A DNA stretch of 64,000 nt, taken from Streptomyces sp. NBC_00569. GTDB taxonomy: Bacteria > Actinomycetota > Actinomycetes > Streptomycetales > Streptomycetaceae. Where the stretch lies: contig NZ_CP107783.1 in assembly GCF_036345255.1 (NCBI RefSeq), forward strand, positions 3,328,501 through 3,392,500, given 5' to 3'. The notes under the pieces were generated by a model. It worked only from the letters and a program-made list of their open reading frames with translations. It was not told where the DNA came from and made no database searches. The translations under genes and the position numbers were made by a program. Each line of letters begins with the position of its first letter. Position 1 is the first letter of the stretch. Below, piece by piece: positions 34,620 to 44,198 of this stretch.

Positions 34620-34928
34620 TCATCCCGTGACGGCGCGCAGCCCGGCCGTGACCACGACGGCCGCCGCGACGACGACCAGGAACGGCGCGCGCAGAATCAG
34701 CGCGACCGCCGCCGCGGCCAGCCCGGCCGCCTTCGCGTCGAGAACGAGCGTGGTGCCGTCGGCGAAGGTCTGCTGGGCCGTGAGCGCGGCCAGCAGGGCC
34801 ACGGGGAGCAGCGCCGCCAGCCGCCGGACCAGCGGCCGTTCCAGGGCGCCGGCGGGCACGAGGAGCCCGATGAGCTTGACGGCATAGCAGCCGACTGCGG
34901 TCACCGCGACGGCGATCCAGATGTTCAT
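34620..34928 (-). CDS. azlD: AzlD-family branched-chain amino acid exporter subunit
   Basis: A 102-residue hydrophobic protein starting MNIWIAVAVTAVGCYAVKLIGL, with four membrane segments. It is the small partner of AzlC and together they export branched-chain amino acids. Its ATG overlaps the azlC stop by four bases (ATGA). Confidence 0.85.
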   Translation of the reverse strand: MNIWIAVAVTAVGCYAVKLIGLLVPAGALERPLVRRLAALLPVALLAALTAQQTFADGTTLVLDAKAAGLAAAAVALILRAPFLVVVAAAVVVTAGLRAVTG

Positions 34929-35746
34929 CGGCCCTCTCCCTGTCGGCCGTCGGCCTTCCGCGGGTCCTCTTGTGGGTTCTTTCCGGTCGTTCGCCGTGCC
35001 GCCCGGCGCCCCTCTGCGTAGAGCACGGCCGGCGCGGCGAGCGCGGCCACCAGGACCGGGACACCCGCCGGCAGGACAGGCAGCAGCCCGAGCCCGAGGA
35101 TGACGGCGATACCGGCCACGGCGCGTTCCGTGGATGTCCGCAGCATCGGCGCGAGCAGCGCCAGGAAGACCGCGGGTCCGGCCGCGTCGAGCCCCCACGA
35201 GTCGGTGTTCCCGATGGCCTCCGCGCCGAGCGCCCCGAGCAGGGTCGTGAGGTTCCACAGCACGTACAGGGTCAGTCCCGTGACGGTGAAGCCGATACGG
35301 GCGCTGCGGCGCGTGGGCTGTGCGAGTGAGACGGCGGTGGTCTCGTCGATGACCCAGTGCGCTGCGAAGGGGCGCACCACGCGCGGGAGGGCGAGCAGCT
35401 GGGACAGGCGCAGCCCGTAGAACGAGTTGCGCACGCCGAGGAAGAAGGCGCCCGCAGCGGCGGTGAGCGGGTTGCCGCCGGCCGCGATCGCGCCCACAAG
35501 GGCGAACTGCGAGGCCCCGGTGAACACGAGCAGGCTGAGCGCGCAGGTCTGGAGGACGCTGAGGCCGCTGCCGGCCGAGGTCACGCCGAAGGCGAACCCG
35601 GAGAGTCCGACGGCGACACCGACACCGAGCGCGTCCCTGACGACGGCGGAATCGGCCTTCTCAGGCCTTCCGTCGCCAAGCCGCCCTCCTTGCCCGTCCC
35701 GTGCTGATCCGGCGCGTATCGCCGCGGATGTTGTCTGTTCTGCCAC
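34925..35746 (-). CDS. azlC: AzlC-family branched-chain amino acid exporter
   Basis: A 273-residue membrane protein with the AzlC core: GLSGFAFGVTS, SLLVFTGASQFALVGAIAAGG, FFLGVRNSFYGLRLS and HWVIDETTA. About the first 35 residues are charged and not membrane-embedded. The GTG at 35746 is used as start although no ribosome binding site is clear and it overlaps the AraC-type gene by 166 bases; a start further downstream is possible. It is coupled to azlD. Confidence 0.83.
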   Translation of the reverse strand: MAEQTTSAAIRAGSARDGQGGRLGDGRPEKADSAVVRDALGVGVAVGLSGFAFGVTSAGSGLSVLQTCALSLLVFTGASQFALVGAIAAGGNPLTAAAGAFFLGVRNSFYGLRLSQLLALPRVVRPFAAHWVIDETTAVSLAQPTRRSARIGFTVTGLTLYVLWNLTTLLGALGAEAIGNTDSWGLDAAGPAVFLALLAPMLRTSTERAVAGIAVILGLGLLPVLPAGVPVLVAALAAPAVLYAEGRRAARRTTGKNPQEDPRKADGRQGEGR

Positions 35747-36615
35747 GCCTGTGACGGTACGAGGGAGCGCGCTGCCGGGTCTTGTACGTTCTTGCGCTCC
35801 CGCTGGTAGGCGCCGGGCGGTACGCCGACGATCCGCGTGAAGTGCCGGTTCAGGTGCGGCTGGTCCGTGAAGCCGACCGTCACGGCGGCGTCGGCCGGTG
35901 CCGTGCCGCCGTCCAGGAGGCGGCGGGCGGCCCGCACGCGCGCGTCGGTGAGCCAGGTGTGCGGCGGCATCCCGTACGCGTCCCTGAAGGCGCGCAGCAG
36001 GGCGAACGGGCTGGTGCCGAGTTCCGTGGCGAGGACCTCCAGCGACGGCGGATCCGCCATCCGCTCGGCGAGCACGGCACGTGCGCGTGCCGCGATCGCG
36101 GCGCCGGCGGACCGCATGGGGCGCGCGGTCATGGGCTGCCCGTGATCGCGCAGCAGCCGGGCGACCACGACGCGCAGCAGGCTGTCGGCGGCGAGCGCGT
36201 TGCCCTCCTCCGCCGCGCGGTGCACCTCGCGGATGAGGTGGGCCGCGTGCGGGTCGCCGACGATCGGCTCGGCGAACGCGGCCGTCCCACGGACCGACGT
36301 GGTCTCGCCGGCGATCTCCGCTATGACATCGGCCGACGGATAGAGCGTGTGGTACGCCCAGCCACCGGGCTCACCCGCCCGCGCGGTGTGCGCCACCTCG
36401 GGGTTGATCATGACGACGGTGCCGGGTCCCGCGTGCACCGTGCCGGTCGGCAGTCCCACGTCCTCGATGCCGCTGGTGACCGCGCCGAAGACGTACCCGT
36501 CATGGCTGTGACGGGGGAAGGTGTGGCGGACGTAGCGCGCCCGCAGCAGGTCGAGACCCGGCAGCTGTTCGTAGCGCCAGTGCCTGGCCCATTCCTTCGT
36601 TCCCGTCCCCGCCAT
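35581..36615 (-). CDS. AraC-family transcriptional regulator
   Basis: A 344-residue regulator: N-terminal cupin-type ligand domain (RHSHDGYVFGAVTSGIEDVG, INPEVAHTA) and C-terminal double HTH (about 175-275) with LATELGTSPFALLRAFRDAYGMPPHTWL and VGFTDQPHLNRHFTRIVGVPPGAYQRER. About 65 residues after the normal family end extend into the azlC start on the same strand; this tail is low complexity. The ATG at 36615 is used, 36624 is possible. It probably controls azlCD. Confidence 0.85.
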   Translation of the reverse strand: MAGTGTKEWARHWRYEQLPGLDLLRARYVRHTFPRHSHDGYVFGAVTSGIEDVGLPTGTVHAGPGTVVMINPEVAHTARAGEPGGWAYHTLYPSADVIAEIAGETTSVRGTAAFAEPIVGDPHAAHLIREVHRAAEEGNALAADSLLRVVVARLLRDHGQPMTARPMRSAGAAIAARARAVLAERMADPPSLEVLATELGTSPFALLRAFRDAYGMPPHTWLTDARVRAARRLLDGGTAPADAAVTVGFTDQPHLNRHFTRIVGVPPGAYQRERKNVQDPAARSLVPSQAWQNRQHPRRYAPDQHGTGKEGGLATEGLRRPIPPSSGTRSVSVSPSDSPGSPSA

Positions 36616-36725
36616 GTGTTCCATTCTGCGCCACGAGCGAGCCGCGCCGCCCGGCGCCGGGGTCCCGGCGCGGAGCGTTTGCGCAGGTCCGGGCCATTGT
36701 CAGTGAGGGGGTGCACGATGGGTGC

Positions 36726-39700
36726 ATGGTCAGGTCCGCACGCAGCCCGCTCGACGGTTTCTCCCCCGCGACCCGCAGTTGGTTCACGGGGGCGTTCTCC
36801 GCGCCCACCTCCGCGCAGGCCGGGGCGTGGCAGGCCATCGGCGAGGGCTCGGACGTGCTGGTCGTCGCGCCGACAGGCTCGGGCAAGACCCTGGCCGCGT
36901 TCCTGGCCGCCCTGGACCAACTGGCGTCGACGCCGCCGCCGGCCGACCCGAAGAAGCGCTGCCGCGTCCTGTACGTCTCGCCCCTCAAGGCCCTCGCGGT
37001 CGACGTGGAGCGCAATCTGCGCAGCCCGCTCACCGGCATCCGGCAGGAGTCGGTACGCCTGGGACTGCCGGAGCCCGAGGTGAAGGTCGGCATCCGCTCC
37101 GGGGACACGCCCCCGGCCGAGCGCCGCGCCCTGTCGACCCGGCCGCCGGACATTCTGATCACGACTCCCGAGTCGCTGTTCCTGATGCTCACGTCCGCCG
37201 CGCGTGACGCGCTCACGGGCATCGAGACGGTGATTCTCGACGAGGTGCACGCGGTCGCGGGCACCAAGCGTGGCGCCCATCTCGCACTGTCCCTGGAGCG
37301 GCTCGACGAGCTGCTGCCCCGGCCCGCCCGCCGGATCGGCCTGTCCGCGACGGTCCGTCCTGTCGACGAGGTGGCGCGTTATCTGTCGCCGCAGCGCAAA
37401 GTGGAGATCGTCCAGCCGCGCTCGGGCAAGGAGTTCGACCTCTCGGTGGTCGTCCCCGTGGAGGACCTGGGCGAGCTCGGCGGCTCACCCGTCGCCGACT
37501 CCGACCAGGCCGCGGAGCGCCCGTCCATCTGGCCGCATGTCGAGGAGCGCATCGCCGACCTGGTCCAGTCGCACCGCTCGACGATCGTCTTCGCCAACTC
37601 CCGCCGCCTGGCCGAGCGCCTGTGCAACCGGCTGAACGAGATCGCGTACGAGCGGGCGACGGGCGAGGCCCTCCCCGAGGACCACGCGCCGGCCGAGCTG
37701 ATGGGCGGCTCGGGCGCGGCGAACGGAGCGCCGGCGGTCATCGCCCGCGCCCACCACGGATCGGTCTCCAAGGAGCAGCGCGCCCTCGTCGAGGAGGACC
37801 TGAAGGCGGGCCGGCTGCCCGCCGTGGTCGCCACGTCCAGCCTCGAGCTGGGCATCGACATGGGCGCGGTGGACCTCGTCGTCCAGGTGGAGTCCCCGCC
37901 CTCCGTGGCGTCCGGCCTCCAGCGCGTGGGCCGTGCGGGACACCAGGTGGGCGCGGTCTCCACAGGCGTCGTCTTCCCGAAGTACCGGGGCGACCTCGTC
38001 CAGGCGGCCGTGGTCACCGAACGGATGCGCACGGGCTCCATCGAGTCCCTCCGTATCCCCGCCAACCCTCTGGACGTGCTGGCCCAGCAGCTCGTCGCGA
38101 TCACGGCGCTCGACACCTGGCAGGTGGACGACCTGCTCGCGCTCGTCCGCCGCGCGGCCCCCTTCGCATCGCTGCCGGAGTCAGCGTTCACCGGCGTCCT
38201 CGACATGCTCGCCGGGCGCTATCCCTCCGACGCGTTCGCCGAGCTGCGCCCTCGCGTGGTGTGGGACCGCATCGCAGGCACCGTCACCGGACGCCCCGGT
38301 GCCCAGCGCCTGGCCGTCACCTCCGGGGGCACGATCCCGGACCGCGGCCTCTTCGGGGTGTTCCTCGCCGGATCCGACCCCAAGAAGGGCGGCGGCCGGG
38401 TGGGCGAGCTCGACGAGGAGATGGTCTACGAGTCCCGGGTGGGCGACGTGTTCACCCTCGGCACGAGTTCCTGGCGCATCGAGGACATCACGCGCGATCG
38501 CGTACTGGTCTCCCCCGCACCCGGCGTCCCGGGCCGACTCCCGTTCTGGAAGGGCGACCAGCTCGGCCGGCCGCTGGAACTGGGTCGCGCGGTGGGCGCG
38601 TTCCTGCGCGAGGTCGGCTCCCTGTCCCCGGAGGACGCGCGGCTCCGGCTGCTCACGGCGGGCCTCGACGCATGGGCCGCGGACAATGTGCTGGCCTATC
38701 TGTCCGAGCAGCGCGAGGCCTGCGGCCACATCCCGGACGACCGCACCATCGTGGTCGAGCGGTTCCGTGACGAGCTGGGCGACTGGCGGGTCGTCGTGCA
38801 CTCCCCCTTCGGCGCGCAGGTGCACGCACCCTGGGCGCTCGCTCTCGGGGCCAGGCTCGGCGAGAAGTACGGCATGGACGCCCAGGTCATGCACGCCGAC
38901 GACGGCATCGTCCTGCGCCTTCCCGACGCCGATCTCATGAGCCTCGACCTCCTGGACCAGGAGCCCGCCAGGGCCGGTTCGGAGTACGACGCCGACCAGG
39001 CCCCCCTCGGGGCCGCCGACGTCGCCTTCGACAAGGGCGACGTCAGCCAGATCGTCACCGACCAGGTCGGCGGATCGGCCCTGTTCGCCGCCCGCTTCCG
39101 CGAGTGCGCGGCCCGCGCCCTGCTGCTGCCCCGCCGCAACCCCGGCAAGCGCACCCCCCTGTGGCAGCAGCGCCAACGCGCCTCCCAACTCCTCCAGGTG
39201 GCGAGCGAGTTCGGTTCGTTCCCCATCGTCCTCGAAGCCGTGCGGGAGTGCCTCCAGGACGTCTTCGACGTGCCCGGCCTCGCCGAGCTGATGGGTGACA
39301 TCGAGTCCCGCAAGGTCCGCCTCGTCGAGGTGACCACCCCGGAGGCCTCCCCGTTCGCCCGCTCCCTTCTGTTCGGCTACGTCGCCCAGTTCCTGTACGA
39401 GGGCGACTCCCCGCTCGCCGAGCGGCGCGCCGCCGCTCTGTCGCTGGACTCGCGGCTGCTCGCCGAACTGCTCGGCCAGGCCGAGCTGCGCGAGCTCCTC
39501 GACGCGGACGTGCTCGCCGAGCTGGAGCAGGAACTCCAGTGGCGCACCGACGACCGCCGCATCAAGGACGTCGAGGGCGTCGCCGACCTGTTGCGCGTCC
39601 TCGGGCCGCTCACCGACGCCGAATTGGCGGAGCGGGGCGCCGAGCCGGGGTGGGCCCCGGAGCTGGCGTCCGCCCGCCGCGCCATCCGGGTCCGTATCGC

Positions 39701-41609
39701 GGGAGCCGACCACTGGGCGGCGATCGAGGACGCGGGCCGGCTGCGAGACGCGCTCGGCACAGCGCTGCCGGTCGGCGTACCCGAGGCGTTCACGGAGCCC
39801 GTCAAGGATCCCCTGGGCGACCTTCTCGCCCGGTACGCGCGCACGCACGGCCCGTTCACCTCCGCCGCGGCCGCCGCCCGCTTCGGTCTCGGCGCGGCGG
39901 TCACGGACGGCGCCCTGCAACGCCTGGCGGCGAACGGGCGGGTGGTGCAAGGCGAGTTCCATCCGGCGGGCATCGGCCAGGAGTGGTGCGACGCGACGGT
40001 GCTCCGCCGTCTGCGCCGGCGTTCGCTCGCGGCCCTGCGGCACGAACTGGAGCCGGTCCCGCCCGCCGCCCTCGCCCAATTCCTGCCCCAGTGGCAGCAC
40101 TTGGGCGGACACGGGCTGCGCGGCGTGGACGGTCTGGTGCGTGCGGTCGAGCAGTTGCAGGGCGCGTCCGTACCGGCGTCCGCCCTGGAGAAGCTCGTCC
40201 TGCCGTCGCGAGTCTCGGGTTACGCGCCCGCGATGCTCGACGAACTCACGGCTTCGGGCGAGGTCGTGTGGGCGGGCGCGGGTTCCCTGCCCGGCAAGGA
40301 CGGCTGGGTCTCCCTGTACCTGGCAGACACGGCACCCCTCCTGCTCCCCGCGCCGCACCCCCTGGAGCTCACCGCTCTCCACCAGTCCGTCCTGGACACG
40401 CTCTCCGGTGGCTACGGCCTGTTCTTCCGTCAGATCGCCGACCAGGTCCGCGCGACGACGCACCCCGATGCCACCGATCCCCAACTGGCGGACACGCTCT
40501 GGGATCTGGCCTGGTCCGGGCGGCTCACGAACGACACGCTGGCCCCGATGCGCTCGCTTCTGGGATCGGGCCGCACCGCGGGTTCCACGGCTCACCGCGC
40601 CCGCCGCGCGATCCCGCGCGGGCGCTACGGAGGCCTCACCGCCGCCGCGCGGACCGCCTCCCGATCGGGCCCGCCGACCGTCGCGGGCCGCTGGTCGCTG
40701 CTGCCCGCAGCCGACCCCGACCCGACGGTGCGCGCCCACGCCCTGGCCCGCACGCTCCTCGACCGGCACGGCGTGGTGACCCGGGGCGCCGTCGCCGCGG
40801 AAGGCGTGGAAGGCGGCTTCTCCGCGGTGTACCGCATCCTGTCCGCCTTCGAGGACAGCGGCCAGGCCCGGCGGGGGTACGTCGTCGAGGGCCTCGGCGC
40901 CGCGCAGTTCGCGATGGACGGCGCGGTGGACCGCCTGCGCGCGGCCGCTAACGCCCGCGATCGCGGCGACGTCCCGCCGGACCCCTACGCAGGCCTGCCC
41001 GGCCCGCCCGCGAACCCCACGACCGACGCGTCGGCGTCCTGGGACCCCTCATGGCCCACGGCCACCGGGCCGCACGCCGCCCCGGACTTCCCCCCGGACT
41101 TCGCGGAACACGACGCCTGGCCCGCACCCGGCCACCCCGGCTCCGGCCTCGGCACCGGCTCCGGCTCCGGTCGCGCCCCGCGCCGCCGCAGAGCCGCTTC
41201 CAGAGCCGTCGTCCTCGCCGCCGCCGACCCGGCGAACGCCTATGGGGCGGCCCTGCCCTGGCCCGACTCCCCCACCGGTGCCGGACACAAGCCGGGCCGC
41301 AAGGCGGGCTCCCTGGTCGTGCTCGTCGACGGCGAGCTGACCCTGTACATGGAGCGTGGCGGCAAGACCCTGCTCGCCTGGCCCGCATCAGAGGGCGACG
41401 CCGGCGCGCTGACCGCCGCCGACATGGCCGAGGACTCCCGGCTGCCCGCCGCCGCGGAGGCACTGGCCGACGCCGCCAAGGCGGGCTCCCTCGGCACGAT
41501 CACCGTGGAGCGGATCAACGGCTCAGCCGCTCTGACCTCCCCGTTCTCTTCACTCCTGGAAGCGGCCGGCTTCCACGCAACCCCGCGAGGCCTACGCCTG
41601 CGCGCGTAG
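36726..41609 (+). CDS. lhr: Lhr-type ATP-dependent DNA helicase, long form
   Basis: A 1627-residue superfamily 2 helicase. The first about 450 residues are the two RecA-like domains: Walker A APTGSGKT (about 48-55), DEVHAVAGTKRGAHLALSLERLD (DEVH near 171) and the motif VI region QRVGRAGHQVG. A winged-helix and Lhr core domain follow. The remaining C-terminal half is the long extension found in bacterial Lhr, with a Pro/Ala/Ser/Gly-rich linker (about 1415-1490). Lhr is a 3'-5' DNA helicase acting in DNA repair. ATG at 36726 was preferred; a GTG at 36711 is possible. A Nei/Fpg glycosylase gene follows. Confidence 0.93.
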   Translation: MVRSARSPLDGFSPATRSWFTGAFSAPTSAQAGAWQAIGEGSDVLVVAPTGSGKTLAAFLAALDQLASTPPPADPKKRCRVLYVSPLKALAVDVERNLRSPLTGIRQESVRLGLPEPEVKVGIRSGDTPPAERRALSTRPPDILITTPESLFLMLTSAARDALTGIETVILDEVHAVAGTKRGAHLALSLERLDELLPRPARRIGLSATVRPVDEVARYLSPQRKVEIVQPRSGKEFDLSVVVPVEDLGELGGSPVADSDQAAERPSIWPHVEERIADLVQSHRSTIVFANSRRLAERLCNRLNEIAYERATGEALPEDHAPAELMGGSGAANGAPAVIARAHHGSVSKEQRALVEEDLKAGRLPAVVATSSLELGIDMGAVDLVVQVESPPSVASGLQRVGRAGHQVGAVSTGVVFPKYRGDLVQAAVVTERMRTGSIESLRIPANPLDVLAQQLVAITALDTWQVDDLLALVRRAAPFASLPESAFTGVLDMLAGRYPSDAFAELRPRVVWDRIAGTVTGRPGAQRLAVTSGGTIPDRGLFGVFLAGSDPKKGGGRVGELDEEMVYESRVGDVFTLGTSSWRIEDITRDRVLVSPAPGVPGRLPFWKGDQLGRPLELGRAVGAFLREVGSLSPEDARLRLLTAGLDAWAADNVLAYLSEQREACGHIPDDRTIVVERFRDELGDWRVVVHSPFGAQVHAPWALALGARLGEKYGMDAQVMHADDGIVLRLPDADLMSLDLLDQEPARAGSEYDADQAPLGAADVAFDKGDVSQIVTDQVGGSALFAARFRECAARALLLPRRNPGKRTPLWQQRQRASQLLQVASEFGSFPIVLEAVRECLQDVFDVPGLAELMGDIESRKVRLVEVTTPEASPFARSLLFGYVAQFLYEGDSPLAERRAAALSLDSRLLAELLGQAELRELLDADVLAELEQELQWRTDDRRIKDVEGVADLLRVLGPLTDAELAERGAEPGWAPELASARRAIRVRIAGADHWAAIEDAGRLRDALGTALPVGVPEAFTEPVKDPLGDLLARYARTHGPFTSAAAAARFGLGAAVTDGALQRLAANGRVVQGEFHPAGIGQEWCDATVLRRLRRRSLAALRHELEPVPPAALAQFLPQWQHLGGHGLRGVDGLVRAVEQLQGASVPASALEKLVLPSRVSGYAPAMLDELTASGEVVWAGAGSLPGKDGWVSLYLADTAPLLLPAPHPLELTALHQSVLDTLSGGYGLFFRQIADQVRATTHPDATDPQLADTLWDLAWSGRLTNDTLAPMRSLLGSGRTAGSTAHRARRAIPRGRYGGLTAAARTASRSGPPTVAGRWSLLPAADPDPTVRAHALARTLLDRHGVVTRGAVAAEGVEGGFSAVYRILSAFEDSGQARRGYVVEGLGAAQFAMDGAVDRLRAAANARDRGDVPPDPYAGLPGPPANPTTDASASWDPSWPTATGPHAAPDFPPDFAEHDAWPAPGHPGSGLGTGSGSGRAPRRRRAASRAVVLAAADPANAYGAALPWPDSPTGAGHKPGRKAGSLVVLVDGELTLYMERGGKTLLAWPASEGDAGALTAADMAEDSRLPAAAEALADAAKAGSLGTITVERINGSAALTSPFSSLLEAAGFHATPRGLRLRA

Positions 41610-41650
41610 CCCCGCCCCGTCACCGAACACGCCCATCCCGACCTCCACCA

Positions 41651-41732
41651 CTTCACTCCGAACCCGCACCGGACCCCATCCCTCCCCACCACCTCACCCC
41701 GAACCCGCACCGGACCCCGTCCCTCCCCACCG
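41651..41732. repeat. 41-bp tandem duplication between lhr and nei
   Basis: Bases 41651-41691 and 41692-41732 are nearly identical, differing at four positions. The unit is C-rich on the plus strand and contains ACCCGCACCGGACCCC. It is in the 175-base gap between the two repair genes. No function is apparent. Confidence 0.8.
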
Positions 41733-41784
41733 CACCGGCCCACGCCACCCACCCCACCTCAGCGACCCGTGCCACCCTTGACCC

Positions 41785-42615
41785 ATGCCCGAAGGAGACA
41801 CCGTCCTGCAGACCGCCCGGCGTCTGCACACCGCCCTCGCGGGCCAGGTGCTCATCCGCTCCGACCTGCGCGTCCCCCGCTTCGCCACGGCCGACCTGAC
41901 CGGCCGCACCGTCCTCGACGTCACCCCGCGCGGCAAGCACCTCCTCACCCGCATCGAGGGCGGCCTCACCCTTCACTCGCACCTCCGCATGGACGGCTCC
42001 TGGAAGGTGTACGGACCGGGCGAGCGGTGGACCGGTGGCCCCGGCCACCAGATCCGCGCGATCCTCGGCAACGCCACCCGCACCGCGGTGGGCTACCGCC
42101 TCCCCGTCCTCGAACTCCTGCGCACGGCCGACGAGAACAAGGTGGTCGGCCACCTCGGCCCCGACCTGCTCGGTCCGGACTGGGACGCCGCCACGGCCCT
42201 TCGCAACCTCCTCCGCGACCCGGCCCGCGCCCTCGGCGAGGCGCTCCTCGACCAGCGCAATCTCGCGGGTATCGGCAACGTCTACAAGTCCGAGCTGTGC
42301 TTCCTCCTCCAGGTCACGCCATGGCTGCCGGTCGGCGACCTCCCCGACGACACCGCCGCCCGCCTCCCCGAACTCGCCAAGAAGCTCCTCGAAGCCAATC
42401 GCGACCGCCCCGCGCGCGTCACAACCGGCAGCGGCCGCCCCGGCCAGCGGCTCTACGTCTACGGCCGGGCGCCCCGCCCCTGCCTGCGCTGCCGCACCCC
42501 TGTCCGCGTGGCAGACCAGGGCGACGGCTCCCGCGAACGCCCCACCTACTGGTGCCCCTTCTGCCAACACGGCCCGGCCCCGCGCCCCTACGCCAAGCAG
42601 CCCCCCACCAGATGA
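41785..42615 (+). CDS. nei: Nei/Fpg-family DNA glycosylase (endonuclease VIII-like)
   Basis: A 276-residue formamidopyrimidine/Nei-type glycosylase and AP lyase that removes oxidised bases. The N-terminus MPEGDT gives catalytic Pro2 and Glu3. The helix-two-turn-helix region contains LLDQRNLAGIGNVYKSE, and the C-terminal zinc finger is CLRC...CPFC (about 238-260). MPEGDT and the overall form favour Nei2 over MutM. It follows lhr on the same strand, separated by a 175-base C-rich gap. Confidence 0.92.
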   Translation: MPEGDTVLQTARRLHTALAGQVLIRSDLRVPRFATADLTGRTVLDVTPRGKHLLTRIEGGLTLHSHLRMDGSWKVYGPGERWTGGPGHQIRAILGNATRTAVGYRLPVLELLRTADENKVVGHLGPDLLGPDWDAATALRNLLRDPARALGEALLDQRNLAGIGNVYKSELCFLLQVTPWLPVGDLPDDTAARLPELAKKLLEANRDRPARVTTGSGRPGQRLYVYGRAPRPCLRCRTPVRVADQGDGSRERPTYWCPFCQHGPAPRPYAKQPPTR

Positions 42616-42683
42616 CACAGCCTCACGAGATAGCCACTACGCGCTAATTGACGATCCGTCAGAAATGCTCGTACGGTCCCCTC

Positions 42684-43460
42684 ATGCCCGTCACCGCGTA
42701 CGACCTCACCGGACGCACCGCATTCGTCACCGGCGCCGCGAGCGGCATCGGACGCGCCTCCGCCCTGCTCCTGGCCGACGCCGGAGCCACTGTGCACTGC
42801 GCCGACCGCGACGCGCAGGGCCTGCACGAGACGGCGACGCTGATCAAGACCAGAGGAGGCACGGCCCGCACGCACCCCCTCGACGTCGCGGACCGCACCC
42901 AGCTCGCCGAGGCGGTGGCGGCGGCCGTCGACGCGACGGGCCGCCTCGACGTCATGGCCGCGATCGCCGGGATCATGCACAGCAGCCCCGTCCTGGAGAC
43001 CCGCGACGAGGACCTCGACCGTGTCCTCGGCATCAATTTCAAGGGCGTGCTGTACGCCTGTCAGGAGGCCGCCCGCGCCATGATCGCGACGGGCACACGC
43101 GGCAGCATCGTCACCATGGCCTCGGGGGCCGTGGACACCGGCGGCCCGGGACTGCTCTGCTACGGCGTCTCGAAGGCCGCCGTCGTCCAGCTGACGAAGA
43201 CCCTGGCGACCGAGGTCGGTCCGCGGGGCATCCGTGTCAACGCGGTCGCGCCCGGCTGGATCCGTACGCCCATGACCGGCCGGCACGACGCGTCGGAGCA
43301 GTCGCACACCGAGGCCGTGATGGTCCGGATGTCCCCACTGGGCCGCGTGGGCGAGGCGGACGACATCGCGCACGCCGTCCTGCACCTGGCATCGGACGCG
43401 TCATCGTTCACGACAGGCCAGATCCTCCGCCCGAACGGCGGCGTCGCCATGCCCTGGTAA
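42684..43460 (+). CDS. short-chain dehydrogenase/reductase
   Basis: A 258-residue classical SDR: cofactor motif TGAASGIG (about 16-23), AAIAGIM in place of NNAG, catalytic Ser in MASGAVD, and YGVSK. It has the GRVGEADDIAHAVLHLASDASSFTTGQ C-terminus typical of FabG-like enzymes. The substrate is unknown. The ATG at 42684 gives the natural SDR start; an upstream ATG at 42648 extends it without homology-like sequence. Confidence 0.9.
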   Translation: MPVTAYDLTGRTAFVTGAASGIGRASALLLADAGATVHCADRDAQGLHETATLIKTRGGTARTHPLDVADRTQLAEAVAAAVDATGRLDVMAAIAGIMHSSPVLETRDEDLDRVLGINFKGVLYACQEAARAMIATGTRGSIVTMASGAVDTGGPGLLCYGVSKAAVVQLTKTLATEVGPRGIRVNAVAPGWIRTPMTGRHDASEQSHTEAVMVRMSPLGRVGEADDIAHAVLHLASDASSFTTGQILRPNGGVAMPW

Positions 43461-43947
43461 GCCACCCGCCCCCGGCCCCCGCGGACCGCATCTCCCCCGC
43501 AGAAGTCCCGCCCCGCCCCGCACCCCCCACAGACGCTCCACCGGCCCCCGCCGCTCCCACAGACGCTCCAGGGGGCCGGATCGGCCCCACTGAAGTCCCA
43601 CCCGGCCGTACGGATCCCACCGCCCCCGCCGCCCGCGACTTGGGCACAGCGTGCACGGGCAGCAGGCTCAGCCCCCACCCACCGGCCGCCACGGCCCCCT
43701 CGAAGGCACCCGCGTCCGGCGAGAAGGCCAGACGCAGCAGGCCCCACCACCACAGCGCCCCGAAGGCCACAGCCGGTATCCAGCGCGCGGTCCGCCACAC
43801 CCCGGCCGGTATTCCGCGCACGGTCCGCCACGCCACGGCCGCCACCTCCTGCCCGATGCCGGATCGGATCGAACCCGAATGCCGGCGCCACCCGGCGGCA
43901 GGGCGGCCCCGGAGGCGTTCCCGCACTCCGAAGGCGCTCCCGCGCAC
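43408..43947 (-). CDS. possible small membrane protein with Gly/Ala-rich tail
   Basis: An ORF of 179 residues from a GTG at 43947 that has AAGGGGA seven bases upstream. Residues about 40-95 contain GIPAGVWRTARWIPAVAFGALWWWGLLRLAF and a second hydrophobic stretch VAAGGWGLSLLPVHAV, a plausible membrane hairpin. The C-terminal half is Gly/Ala/Ser repeats and overlaps the end of the convergent SDR gene by 53 bases, so the real gene may end earlier by a change not resolved here. In high-GC DNA such a frame may be open by chance; the ribosome binding site and the Trp-rich helix are the only support. If it is not real, 43461-44118 holds no gene. Confidence 0.42.
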   Translation of the reverse strand: MRGSAFGVRERLRGRPAAGWRRHSGSIRSGIGQEVAAVAWRTVRGIPAGVWRTARWIPAVAFGALWWWGLLRLAFSPDAGAFEGAVAAGGWGLSLLPVHAVPKSRAAGAVGSVRPGGTSVGPIRPPGASVGAAGAGGASVGGAGRGGTSAGEMRSAGAGGGWLTRAWRRRRSGGGSGLS

Positions 43948-44118
43948 GTCGAAATCCCCTTCACCATGGCATGAATGCCCTGATGCGGGCATGTTGAGCC
44001 CGCCCGGCGCCGCCCTGGGCCCGCCACTCCAGGCGCCCCACATCGCCTCCCAGCCTCCCTGGCCCGCGCGCCACTCGACATACGAGAGCCTCCTCGACAT
44101 GCAAGAGACCCGACATGC

Positions 44119-44152
44119 AAAAGCCCCGGCCGATCTCCCGGCCGGGGCTTTC
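44119..44152 (-). terminator. hairpin terminator after clgR
   Basis: A perfect 12-bp stem (44120-44131 against 44140-44151) with an eight-base loop and A/T-rich flanks (AAA and TTT at the stem ends) lies 48 bases beyond the clgR stop. Confidence 0.85.
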
Positions 44153-44198
44153 ACACACTTATGAGTGACACCTGCACGAGGCGCCACGCCGCGTGGGG

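Noticed and set aside
38181..40769. 862-codon minus-strand frame inside lhr
   Set aside because: Antisense shadow of the helicase gene; Gly/Ala/Arg-rich translation without motifs.
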